A program made the translations under genes and the position numbers. A stretch of 7,542 nt of DNA from an uncultured Acidimicrobiia bacterium. GTDB taxonomy: Bacteria > Actinomycetota > Acidimicrobiia > Spongiisociales > JAENVV01. Below the pieces are notes generated by a model. That model worked only from the letters and a program-made list of their open reading frames with translations, was not told where the DNA came from and did not search any database. The DNA lies in NCBI GenBank assembly GCA_905480085.1, contig CAJQPD010000351.1, forward strand, positions 1-7,542, given 5' to 3'. This document shows, in pieces, positions 1 to 5,943 of the stretch; the first letter of the stretch is position 1, and each line of letters opens with the position of its first letter.

Positions 1-879
1 GGTGATGACGTCAGCTTCGAGCCGACGCCTCTGGAGTTCGATGCGGGCCTGCTCAAGTTCTTGCTCGGCGATGGCCCGGGCTTTTTCGCCGGCGACCAAC
101 GCTTGCTGCTCCTTGACGACTGCTTCGGCTTCCAGGTCAGCCGTTCGCATACGAAGTTCGTTGCGCTGCACGATGATGGCCTCAGCGGCTTGCAGTCCAG
201 CCATTTCGGCACGCCGGCGGGACTCGGCTTCTTGCTCTTCTGCCTCGGCGCGTTGAGCGGCTTCCGAAACGCGGGCTTCTTTGAGAACCTGGGCCGTCTG
301 ACGACGACCGACGGACTCGAGATACCCGACCTCATCGGTAACGTTCTGGATTTTGAGAACGTCGAGTTCGAGCCCAAGCGTCCGCATATCGTCGTCCGCC
401 TCGTCGATCAAGGTCGTCGCAAACTTCAATCGATCCTCATTGACCTCTTCAGGCGTCAAGGTCGCCAGTACGCCACGCAGGTTCGCTTCGAGTGTTTCTT
501 TGGCGATCTTGGCCACGGCTTCTATCGGCCGCCCGAGAAAGCGCTCGATGGCATTGTCGAGGATCCCTTCCTTCGAGGAGATCTTGACGTTGGCTACACC
601 CTGGACGTTGAGCGGAATTGTTCCTTTGCAATAGGCATTGCTCACTGAAACATCGATCGCGATGGTGGAAAGATCCATCCAGTCGACCTTCTCGATGATG
701 GGCCGTCTGACTTTTCTACCTCCGACAACCACCTTGTAGCCCTGACGGGCCCCACCTCCGGAGCCGGAAAACACCGCCACCCGGTTGGGCGGAACGACGA
801 CGACGAGGCTCGAAATTACGGCCGCGATGATTATGAAACCAACAACAACCAGCCCTGCACTAATGACCCATGGCAACAT
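1..879 (-). CDS. Flotillin/SPFH-domain membrane scaffold protein, C-terminus cut by window edge
   Basis: The first 293 residues are visible; the reading frame is still open at base 1. An N-terminal membrane anchor (about residues 5-30) is followed by an SPFH/band-7 domain (about 31-190), which includes a PPNRVAVFSG-type entry strand and the stretch IERFLGRPIEAVAKIAKETLE's surroundings (about 111-131), typical of flotillins. From about residue 195 the chain becomes an Ala/Glu/Arg-rich coiled coil (AEAEEQEAES, ELEQARIELQ), the hallmark flotillin repeat region. Flotillins oligomerise on the inner face of the membrane and organise microdomains. The ATG at 879 has a good ribosome site (AGAAAGGTGA about 6 bases upstream). 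It lies 25 bases after the NfeD-like gene, its usual partner in bacteria (YuaF-FloT, YqiJ-YqiK). Full-length family members are about 450-550 residues, so roughly 200 are missing here. Whether it is closer to FloT or YqiK cannot be told from this part. Confidence 0.93.
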   Translation of the reverse strand, partial: MLPWVISAGLVVVGFIIIAAVISSLVVVVPPNRVAVFSGSGGGARQGYKVVVGGRKVRRPIIEKVDWMDLSTIAIDVSVSNAYCKGTIPLNVQGVANVKISSKEGILDNAIERFLGRPIEAVAKIAKETLEANLRGVLATLTPEEVNEDRLKFATTLIDEADDDMRTLGLELDVLKIQNVTDEVGYLESVGRRQTAQVLKEARVSEAAQRAEAEEQEAESRRRAEMAGLQAAEAIIVQRNELRMRTADLEAEAVVKEQQALVAGEKARAIAEQELEQARIELQRRRLEADVIT

Positions 880-904
880 GGTATTTCACCTTTCTCTATG
901 CGAT

Positions 905-1549
905 CTATTCGTTGGCGAGCGAATCGAGGCGCGCAATAAGCGCCGTACCCGACCCGTCAACCTCGACGACCACTACCTGGTCGCCTACCAAAAGCTCTTC
1001 GCCCTTGTTACTGAATAACTTGGCGGTCATCTGCGTCGGCTTGCCCGATACCAACAGGGTCACTTTGCCGCGCCGGTCGATGGCGACGGGCACGGTAACC
1101 CTGGCCGCCTGGCCTTGAAGGTCGACGCTGCGTACCTCCGAATTTGTCTCTTCTCCTTTGATCCAGGCCATGGCGAATGACGACGCAAATGAAAACCCGA
1201 GGCCACCGACGATCGCCATGATGAAGTGAATTGGGAATGCCAGTCCAGACCACCACCCGACCAGTCCGGCGGTGCCGAAGCCAGCCAGGGCAAATAGGAC
1301 AGACCGCACCGAGAGCATGCCCGAGAAGGCCGCTCCCACCACCCCACCGGCACCTGAGACATCTAGACCGGTCTCCAGATCGGCATCGACATCCAGGTCA
1401 ACATCGACGTCCAGGTCAACATCCAGGTCGAGGTCAAGATCAAGGTCAAGATCCGTGTCGAAGTCGAAATCTGTGTCGCCCCCAAGGAACGCCATCATGA
1501 GTACGAGCGGAACACCCACGATCGCACAGAACAGGTACAAACCGAACAC
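905..1549 (-). CDS. NfeD/YqiJ-like OB-fold membrane protein with (Asp-X)17 segment
   Basis: Predicted 214 residues. Layout: a first membrane helix (about 4-22), a perfectly alternating acidic stretch at 25-57 with Asp at every odd position (17 Asp, alternating mostly with Leu, Val, Phe or Thr), a Gly-rich linker, two helices (about 80-101 and 104-129), and a C-terminal beta-rich domain (about 138-207). The C-terminal domain reads like the OB fold of NfeD-like proteins (GQAARVTVPV, ELLVGDQVVVVEVDG). In known systems these proteins pair with flotillin, and the next gene downstream is a flotillin, so a membrane-microdomain role is likely. The GTG start at 1549 is chosen because GGAGAAG sits 4 bases before it and the first helix begins at once. 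The same frame is open further upstream to about 1960, but that part is antisense-frame shadow of the preceding gene. Family assignment rests on fold pattern and context. Confidence 0.85.
   Translation of the reverse strand: MFGLYLFCAIVGVPLVLMMAFLGGDTDFDFDTDLDLDLDLDLDVDLDVDVDLDVDADLETGLDVSGAGGVVGAAFSGMLSVRSVLFALAGFGTAGLVGWWSGLAFPIHFIMAIVGGLGFSFASSFAMAWIKGEETNSEVRSVDLQGQAARVTVPVAIDRRGKVTLLVSGKPTQMTAKLFSNKGEELLVGDQVVVVEVDGSGTALIARLDSLANE
1379..1477 (-). repeat. Low-complexity 6-base-period repeat encoding alternating Asp
   Basis: This 99-base tract encodes residues 25-57 of the NfeD-like protein. On the coding strand every other codon is GAC or GAT, with mostly CTN, GTN or TTC between. Both Asp codons and several Leu and Val codons are mixed along the tract, so the copies are not identical at DNA level. 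That suggests selection for the protein pattern, or an old expansion, rather than recent slippage. On the plus strand it appears as repeated AGGTCAA/AGGTCGA-like hexamers. Confidence 0.9.
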
Positions 1550-1568
1550 AGTTCTTCTCCTTTCGATA

Positions 1569-2207
1569 TCAACTGCCAGGGTCGGCCTTCGGTTCCTCTT
1601 TTCGACCCGACACCGCCACCCACAGGGCATCTCCGAGCCACACGACGACCGCCGCCACCAGCGGAGACAACAGGAGGACCGCCACCAGCGGGCCCCGACC
1701 AAGGTCGCCGATTCGGCCGAGCGGCCACACGGTGGCCACGACGGCCGCGATGAGCATCGGCAACCCTCTGGCGGCAATCCGACCGGGCCGGTTGGCCGGT
1801 ATGGCACTCCCCCACCCGGCGGCCAGACCGGCGGCGGCGAATCCAGATGCTCCCACGCCGAGCAATGCAGCTCCGATCGCAACGCCCACAACGGTGCCGG
1901 TGATGGTCCGGGGGAACGATCGAGACTCAGTCGATCCATAGGCAGCACCGGCCACGGCAACTCCGACGGTGACCGGACCGGCGACCCAGAGGCCGTAGCG
2001 GATTACTTCGCCAGCGGATCCACCAATGGCCAGTTCCCGATCGAATACCCACACCCCCGATGCAACGACAAGTGCCAGTAGCCCGACCAAACCCACCAAT
2101 AGGGCGGCAATAAACGCCGCGACATACGCCCATACCAGCGCTGGACGCAGCGCTTTGATGACTGTTCGGTGCTTGATAGGTCGGAAGAAGAGCTGCCTAT
2201 CGGTCAT
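1569..2207 (-). CDS. Unrecognised five-helix integral membrane protein
   Basis: Predicted 212 residues; I do not recognise the family. A short, positively charged N-terminus (Arg/Lys/His in the first 21 residues) is followed by about five hydrophobic helices at roughly 24-54, 70-90, 102-136, 148-163 and 170-200, rich in Ala, Gly and Val. The tail is charged (GRKEEPKADPGS) and probably cytoplasmic. No catalytic motif, Cys pair or nucleotide-binding motif is visible. The ATG at 2207 is only 4 bases after the TGA of the hydrolase gene and has no strong ribosome site (GTGAG at best), so translation probably depends on coupling to the gene before it. It ends 19 bases before the NfeD-like gene. Its position inside the flotillin operon suggests a membrane-associated role with that pair, but this is inference from context only. 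Confidence 0.8.
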   Translation of the reverse strand: MTDRQLFFRPIKHRTVIKALRPALVWAYVAAFIAALLVGLVGLLALVVASGVWVFDRELAIGGSAGEVIRYGLWVAGPVTVGVAVAGAAYGSTESRSFPRTITGTVVGVAIGAALLGVGASGFAAAGLAAGWGSAIPANRPGRIAARGLPMLIAAVVATVWPLGRIGDLGRGPLVAVLLLSPLVAAVVVWLGDALWVAVSGRKEEPKADPGS

Positions 2208-2211
2208 TCAC

Positions 2212-2892
2212 TCACAAACGATCTCGGAAGAAGTCGATCGTCCGCTGCCAGGCAACCTGTGAAGCCGCCTCGTCATAGACCTCCGGGCGGTCGTCGTTGA
2301 AGAATGCATGGTCGGTTCCCTCATAGAAATGAAAGTTGACATCCTTGCCAAGACCCATGAGATGCTGTTCCAGATTGCGGGCGCCCTCCTGGGTTGCCCA
2401 CCCGTCGTTTTCGGCATAGTGGCCCAGATAAGCGGCATTCGAGGCCGCGTATTCTGGTTGCATCGAGTCCCAGGGAATTGCTCCATAGAACGGGACACAC
2501 GCAACGACCTCCGGTTTGAGTGTCGAGAGCCAAAGCACCAGGCCACCACCCATACAAAAACCAACCGCCCCGATCCGATCGCTCGTCGTGGAATCGTGCC
2601 CAACCAGGAAGTCAACCGCTCCCATCATGTGGGTAGCGGCCCTCTCGAGTTCCATGTTCATCATGATTTTCCCGGCTTCATCCGGTTCGGTTGTCTCCTG
2701 GCCGTCGTAGAGGTCGGGGGCCAGGGCCACAAACCCGGCGGCCGCGAATCGGTCGGCGACATCCTTGATGTGCGGGACCAGGCCCCACCATTCCTGGATG
2801 ACAACCACCCCGGGCCCCGAACCGCTTGGCGGAACCGCCAGGTACCCATTCGCCTTCGATCCATTCGACGCAAACTCAACCATCTGACCCAT
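2212..2892 (-). CDS. Dienelactone hydrolase family protein (alpha/beta hydrolase)
   Basis: Predicted 226 residues, close to the usual 230-250 of this family, with no signal peptide, so cytosolic. The family's catalytic set is complete: Glu34 in QEWWGL, nucleophile Cys113 in GFCMGG, Asp163 in AENDGW and His205 in GTDHAF. The Cys nucleophile instead of Ser is typical of true dienelactone hydrolases, which open cyclic ester (enol-lactone) rings in chloroaromatic degradation. Many relatives act on other esters, and no aromatic-pathway gene is nearby, so the substrate is unknown. The ATG at 2892 is chosen because AGGAGGAGGT lies 4 bases upstream; the frame stays open to 2946 without a comparable site. 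A second ATG 9 bases downstream is also possible. It is the first gene of the four-gene minus-strand operon and overlaps none; a 4-base gap follows it. Confidence 0.92.
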   Translation of the reverse strand: MGQMVEFASNGSKANGYLAVPPSGSGPGVVVIQEWWGLVPHIKDVADRFAAAGFVALAPDLYDGQETTEPDEAGKIMMNMELERAATHMMGAVDFLVGHDSTTSDRIGAVGFCMGGGLVLWLSTLKPEVVACVPFYGAIPWDSMQPEYAASNAAYLGHYAENDGWATQEGARNLEQHLMGLGKDVNFHFYEGTDHAFFNDDRPEVYDEAASQVAWQRTIDFFRDRL

Positions 2893-2911
2893 GACCACCT
2901 CCTCCTGGCCC
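2893..2911 (-). promoter_or_regulatory. Strong ribosome binding site of the hydrolase gene
   Basis: Read on the minus strand, AGGAGGAGGTGGTC comes directly before the ATG at 2892. This is the strongest ribosome site in the operon and decides the start codon against the in-frame extension up to 2946. Confidence 0.8.
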
Positions 2912-2918
2912 AGCCTAG

Positions 2919-2946
2919 GTGACCGGTTGTTGCGACGACCGGTCAC
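2919..2946. repeat. Inverted repeat upstream of the hydrolase-flotillin operon
   Basis: Perfect 9-base arms GTGACCGGT (2919-2927) and ACCGGTCAC (2938-2946). Inside them one T-G wobble and two more pairs leave a TGCG loop, giving a 12-bp stem. It ends 26 bases before the start codon at 2892, just upstream of the ribosome site. It could be an operator for a dimeric repressor or a hairpin in the 5' leader. It lacks a T-run in either direction, so a terminator is less likely. No convincing -35/-10 pair was found around it. Confidence 0.6.
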
Positions 2947-3050
2947 GGAAGCGAATTGGCAGAAGCCCGAACGTTGGGATCCCGTTCATCGACGCGACCG
3001 TCGCCGTTTACATTCCTGACACAATCCGCAACCAGAGTTCTCCCAAGCAC
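2943..3050 (-). CDS. Possible 35-codon leader ORF with EF-hand/dockerin-like loop
   Basis: A GTG start preceded by GGAGGAGGACT opens a 35-residue frame ending in TGA within the 2919-2946 inverted repeat, 50 bases before the hydrolase start. Residues about 14-25 read NVNGDGRVDERD, which matches the 12-position calcium loop of dockerin/EF-hand motifs (N/D at 1, N at 3, D at 5, G at 6, V at 8, D at 9, D at 12). About half of its third codon positions are G or C, lower than expected for genes in this window, which argues against a well-used coding frame. It may be a small leader peptide, a remnant of a larger gene, or chance. Confidence 0.25.
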   Translation of the reverse strand: MLGRTLVADCVRNVNGDGRVDERDPNVRASANSLP

Positions 3051-3071
3051 AGTCCTCCTCCGGCCTGGGTT

Positions 3072-3106
3072 GACGATGGGGTTCGCTTCTGGCGGACCCC
3101 ATCGTC
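3072..3106. terminator. Strong hairpin after the lipoprotein gene, probable terminator
   Basis: Arms GACGATGGGGT (3072-3082) and ACCCCATCGTC (3096-3106) are perfectly complementary. With one T-G wobble and a CGC/GCG inner stem, the hairpin reaches 15 bp closed by a 5-base loop (TTCTG). It lies 26 bases beyond the stop codon of the minus-strand lipoprotein gene, the place for its terminator. The short T-run (TTT) is on the plus-strand side and no U-tail follows on the minus strand, so it is not a textbook intrinsic terminator. It could also stabilise the 3' end of the transcript. Confidence 0.6.
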
Positions 3107-3131
3107 TTTGTGGCGCACGCTCCAAAATCGC

Positions 3132-4331
3132 TCAGGGACCGAATAGATCAAGGGTCACGGCCTTGACCAGACCGGCGTCATCAACAAAGAAGTCGACGGT
3201 CCACCATTCAATGCAACTCGTTGCGGTAGCGGGCTGAATGCTCACCCGCCGATACGCTTCGAATCCTGCCGGGGCCGGAACCGGCGGACCGACGCATCGA
3301 GCATGGGAGCCGATCGTTATCTCAATCGGCCGCATGGCGACGTCGAGAATCGAGAACGGCCCGGCATAACCGTCGTATTCCGACTCGTCGATAACCCAGG
3401 TAGCCGGATCAGCGAGTTCATCACGCACGAAAGACGCCGCGACGACATCGCTCAGACCGAGGACGACCTCATCTCCAAACGGAACGGCGGCCACCGTATC
3501 GGCGGATGGATTCTCAACGAAGGACATGAACCCCTCAACGAGTGTGGTGTCGGCAGCGGTCGGCACCACACTTTCAGCCGGATCGCCAAGAACCAGTCGG
3601 TCGCCATCGAACTGCGCATCTATCACCAACGGAAGATCCGTCCATCGAATGCCTTGCTCCTCACTCAACTCGGGATCCAGCAAACCGGGATTGGCAATGA
3701 CAACCCATGCCCCGCCACATTGAGGTGGGAAAGATTCCATCAGCAATTCACATAGACGGGTGCTGGCCCCGTCGTCGAGGAGGAACCCACTCACGCGAAC
3801 CAAGCGAGCCCCTTCCCCGTCAAACAGCGAAGACACTGGAACGGCGCTATCAATCGTCGTGCTCGATGTCACCGCTGTCACAGTCGGTGCTGTCGCAGTC
3901 GATGTCGACGGAGGTGCGGCATCGTCCGGCGGCCACGGTGCGTCGTCGACTCGGATGATGAACTCGACGACCCGCTCAGGGACTGGTAGCTCATCAAAAG
4001 GTCGGAAGTACTCCAACCGCAGGACCCCGGCTCCGAACCCCACACCTTTGAAAACGAATACTTCGGTGCCAGCCGCACCGACAAGATCCGTATCAGCGGC
4101 CTCAAGACCGTGGCTCACCAACTCCAGAATGCTCGGATCGGGTTCCCCGGTGACTTCCCACGAATACCCCGTACTCGGGTTTGACTCGAGGACCACCTGG
4201 AACTGGTCTCCCGATCCGATTCGAACTTCCGAACCGCTGTCGGCGGCTGTGAAGCTCAAGGGACTCACGTCGTCACCGCAGCCCGACAGCACCAACACCT
4301 GCGCCAAAACACATATGAGAAGACGTTTCAT
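3132..4331 (-). CDS. Lipoprotein with chagasin-like protease-inhibitor domain plus unknown domains
   Basis: Predicted 399 residues. Residues 1-18 are a lipoprotein signal (MKRLL, hydrophobic core, lipobox LSGC with Cys18), so the protein is probably anchored on the outer face of the membrane. Residues about 28-129 resemble the chagasin family (MEROPS I42). All three inhibitor loops can be seen: NPSTGY at 51-56, VGAAGT at 84-89 and YFRPFDE at 108-114. In known members these loops block papain-type cysteine proteases. A Ser/Thr/Pro/Ala-rich linker (about 130-168) follows. The next region (about 169-250) contains RLCELL and FPPQCGG, with two Cys that may pair. The last part (about 251-399) has two more Cys, at 336 and 373, and no family I know. 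The ATG at 4331 is preferred over an in-frame GTG at 4355 because it gives a clean lipoprotein n-region. It is transcribed alone and divergently from the protease-like pair. Confidence 0.87.
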   Translation of the reverse strand: MKRLLICVLAQVLVLSGCGDDVSPLSFTAADSGSEVRIGSGDQFQVVLESNPSTGYSWEVTGEPDPSILELVSHGLEAADTDLVGAAGTEVFVFKGVGFGAGVLRLEYFRPFDELPVPERVVEFIIRVDDAPWPPDDAAPPSTSTATAPTVTAVTSSTTIDSAVPVSSLFDGEGARLVRVSGFLLDDGASTRLCELLMESFPPQCGGAWVVIANPGLLDPELSEEQGIRWTDLPLVIDAQFDGDRLVLGDPAESVVPTAADTTLVEGFMSFVENPSADTVAAVPFGDEVVLGLSDVVAASFVRDELADPATWVIDESEYDGYAGPFSILDVAMRPIEITIGSHARCVGPPVPAPAGFEAYRRVSIQPATATSCIEWWTVDFFVDDAGLVKAVTLDLFGP

Positions 4332-4411
4332 CTCAAAAGCATCCCCCCCGGCCACCCTGGCCGCTACGTACCAAAGTCACTTCGAGCCCAATGCCGGTAG
4401 GGTGCCAAGTC
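4332..4411. promoter_or_regulatory. Divergent intergenic region between lipoprotein and CPBP genes
   Basis: These 80 bases must hold the promoters, or leaderless starts, of both flanking genes. They include a run of seven C at 4343-4349, read as seven G on the minus strand and possibly serving as the lipoprotein's ribosome site. They also include a palindrome with arms CGGCCA (4349-4354) and TGGCCG (4358-4363) around CCC, which could be an operator. I see no clear -35/-10 pair for either direction. Confidence 0.5.
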
Positions 4412-5221
4412 ATGTTTGCCATGTATGTCCGCCAAACTGCGCAGCTCGCCGACGCAGCCTCTGACGCCTATCGCAGAGACGGACCAGGCGACGCCAACCG
4501 GCTCATGGTGGTCGTGGCGATCACCTCGGCCCTGGCCCTCACCATCATCAACTTCTTCGCCAAAGACCCGACCTGGGTCCCGGGATTCCTGGCAAGTTTC
4601 GGGCTGAATTCAGAACCCGCCGCCCGATGGCTCTCCTCAGCCGAGACGGGCCAACTCGCCCGGCTGACCGTTTGGACGGTGGTGCAACTGTTCGCCTACG
4701 TCGGCTTGCCGGTCCTGGCCATCAAATTGATCCTCCGGAAACGTATTCGCGATTTCGGGGTGTCCTGGAGCGGCGTTTCAGCCCACTGGAAACCATACGT
4801 ACTGCTGCTCGCCATCTCCGTACCTATCGTGATCTGGGCTTCCTTCTCGCCGGCCTTCCTTGCCAAGTATCCGTTCTACGAACTGCTTCCCGGTGAAGGG
4901 CTCTGGCCGAATATGTGGGCCTGGTGGTTCATGTACGCCGCCCAATTCGTGGCGCTCGAGTTCTTCTTCAGAGGGTTCATGATCCACGGACTCAAGTGGC
5001 GACTCGGCTACGCGGCCATATTCATGATGGTCATTCCCTACAACATGATCCACTTCGCCAAGCCGCTCGCCGAGGCGATCGGCGCAATCCTCGGCGGCGT
5101 AACGTTGGGTACGCTATCTCTGCGAACCAACTCGGTGTGGTGGGGTGCCGCCCTCCATATCGCGATTGCAGCGACCATGGACATCGCTGCCCTGACGCAC
5201 CAAGGAGTGTTGTGGCACTGA
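4412..5221 (+). CDS. CPBP-family intramembrane glutamic protease-like protein (Rce1/Abi type)
   Basis: Predicted 269 residues with helices at about 31-50, 87-109, 118-137, 168-185 and several short ones to the end. The three CPBP (Abi/CaaX protease-like) signature blocks are recognisable: LEFFFRGFMIHGL (182-194), NMIHF with His214 followed by Glu221, and WWGAALH with His249. The family cleaves or processes peptides within the membrane. It includes eukaryotic Rce1 and bacterial proteins linked to bacteriocin self-immunity and peptide maturation. The usual EEXXXR motif is reduced to LEXXXR: Leu182 replaces the first Glu, while Glu183 and Arg187 remain. Bacterial relatives with an EFFFRG motif exist, so it may still be active. 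The start is uncertain: ATG 4412 has AGGG about 11 bases upstream, while in-frame ATGs at 4391 and 4421 are alternatives. Its 3' end overlaps the next gene by 10 bases, implying coupled translation. Confidence 0.85.
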   Translation: MFAMYVRQTAQLADAASDAYRRDGPGDANRLMVVVAITSALALTIINFFAKDPTWVPGFLASFGLNSEPAARWLSSAETGQLARLTVWTVVQLFAYVGLPVLAIKLILRKRIRDFGVSWSGVSAHWKPYVLLLAISVPIVIWASFSPAFLAKYPFYELLPGEGLWPNMWAWWFMYAAQFVALEFFFRGFMIHGLKWRLGYAAIFMMVIPYNMIHFAKPLAEAIGAILGGVTLGTLSLRTNSVWWGAALHIAIAATMDIAALTHQGVLWH

Positions 5222-5943
5222 ATCTGCCAAGACCACAACCAGAAACAGTCTGGCCACGACGACTCATGGAGGCCATCTTGACGGGAGTTGTCGGTGGCGG
5301 CCTGGCGTGGGCGGTTGGCTGGCTCCTCGGCGTTCCAGTTCCGGCGGCCATTGCCGGGACAGTCAACGGAGCGATTTCGGGGTGGAGATGGATGTACGAC
5401 TGGAAGGGCCGCGGGGTTGTCGCCTTCGTCCTCGATAGCACCTGGGGTTTGCTCGGCACGACGGCCGGGCTTGTATTGAACCTCGCGAACCTGCCCCGGG
5501 CATCGTCGGGTTACCGATTCGACCTCACGTACCGACAGAACCATCAGGTGTACTCGGCGGGGATCAGCCTCAAACGTGGATACGCCCTAACCCTCGGCAA
5601 CGTCATCTCGGGGGCCGCCGGTTCGATCGATTTCGACGACCTGGAACACTCGGCAGGTCGGCGCCAATTCATCAAGCGGCACGAGGCGCTCCATGTCTGG
5701 CAGAACCGGTGGTTCGGACCCCTCTATCAGATCGGCTACGGCGTCTGGCTCGTTGGGGCCGGCACTGTCGGGGCCGTGGTGGCCCTCACGAGGCGGCGGG
5801 AGTTTTGGTCGACCGTAGAAACGTTCGCCTATTTCGACAATCCATTCGAGTACTGGGCCTACCGGAACGACCAATACTGGCCGCCGCGCGACGCTCACCA
5901 ATCCTTTGTTTGGAAAGCCTCGTCAAAGGCCCACGTCGAATGA
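5212..5943 (+). CDS. Putative HEXXH membrane metallopeptidase-like protein, unknown family
   Basis: Predicted 243 residues. Hydrophobic segments lie at about 20-40, 43-57, 68-92 and 172-192. An HEALH sequence (His157, Glu158, His161) fits the HEXXH zinc-protease motif and is followed by VWQNRWFGPLY. That context resembles a loosely described bacterial membrane group with HEXXHXXQXRXXGPLY. A Glu in NPFEYWAY (Glu213, 52 residues later) could be the third zinc ligand. A TLGNVISG segment just before the motif (about 127-134) also fits that group. The GTG at 5212 is chosen because AAGGAG lies 4 bases before it; it starts inside the CPBP gene, whose stop is at 5221. A later ATG at 5266 would still keep all motifs. 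Proteolytic activity is inferred from the motif and has not been shown. Overlap with a CPBP gene suggests the two act together. Confidence 0.75.
   Translation: MALNLPRPQPETVWPRRLMEAILTGVVGGGLAWAVGWLLGVPVPAAIAGTVNGAISGWRWMYDWKGRGVVAFVLDSTWGLLGTTAGLVLNLANLPRASSGYRFDLTYRQNHQVYSAGISLKRGYALTLGNVISGAAGSIDFDDLEHSAGRRQFIKRHEALHVWQNRWFGPLYQIGYGVWLVGAGTVGAVVALTRRREFWSTVETFAYFDNPFEYWAYRNDQYWPPRDAHQSFVWKASSKAHVE

Noticed and set aside
61..648. Plus-strand 195-residue frame opposite the flotillin gene
   Set aside because: The minus strand encodes an unmistakable SPFH domain and coiled coil with a ribosome site, so the plus frame is a shadow.
1550..1960. Upstream extension of the NfeD-like frame to base 1960
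   Set aside because: It overlaps the five-helix gene in another frame, is Pro/Arg/Ser-rich without recognisable domain content, and the GTG at 1549 has a clear ribosome site.
1272..2081. Long plus-strand frame with Ser/Arg repeats, opposite the NfeD-like and five-helix genes
   Set aside because: The SR-repeat is the antisense reading of the Asp-repeat codons. The minus-strand genes have ribosome sites, membrane helices and a coherent operon; this frame has none.
2308..2922. Plus-strand 204-residue frame opposite the hydrolase
   Set aside because: The minus strand holds a complete hydrolase catalytic set; the plus frame has no motif or ribosome site.
3760..4464. Plus-strand 234-residue frame rich in Ser/Thr/Arg
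   Set aside because: It is antisense to the lipoprotein's signal and inhibitor domain and runs into the CPBP start, with no supporting motif.
4915..5211. Upstream extension of the HEXXH gene into the CPBP gene
   Set aside because: It would lie almost wholly inside CPBP coding sequence, is Arg/His-rich like an out-of-frame reading, and GTG 5212 has AAGGAG in front.
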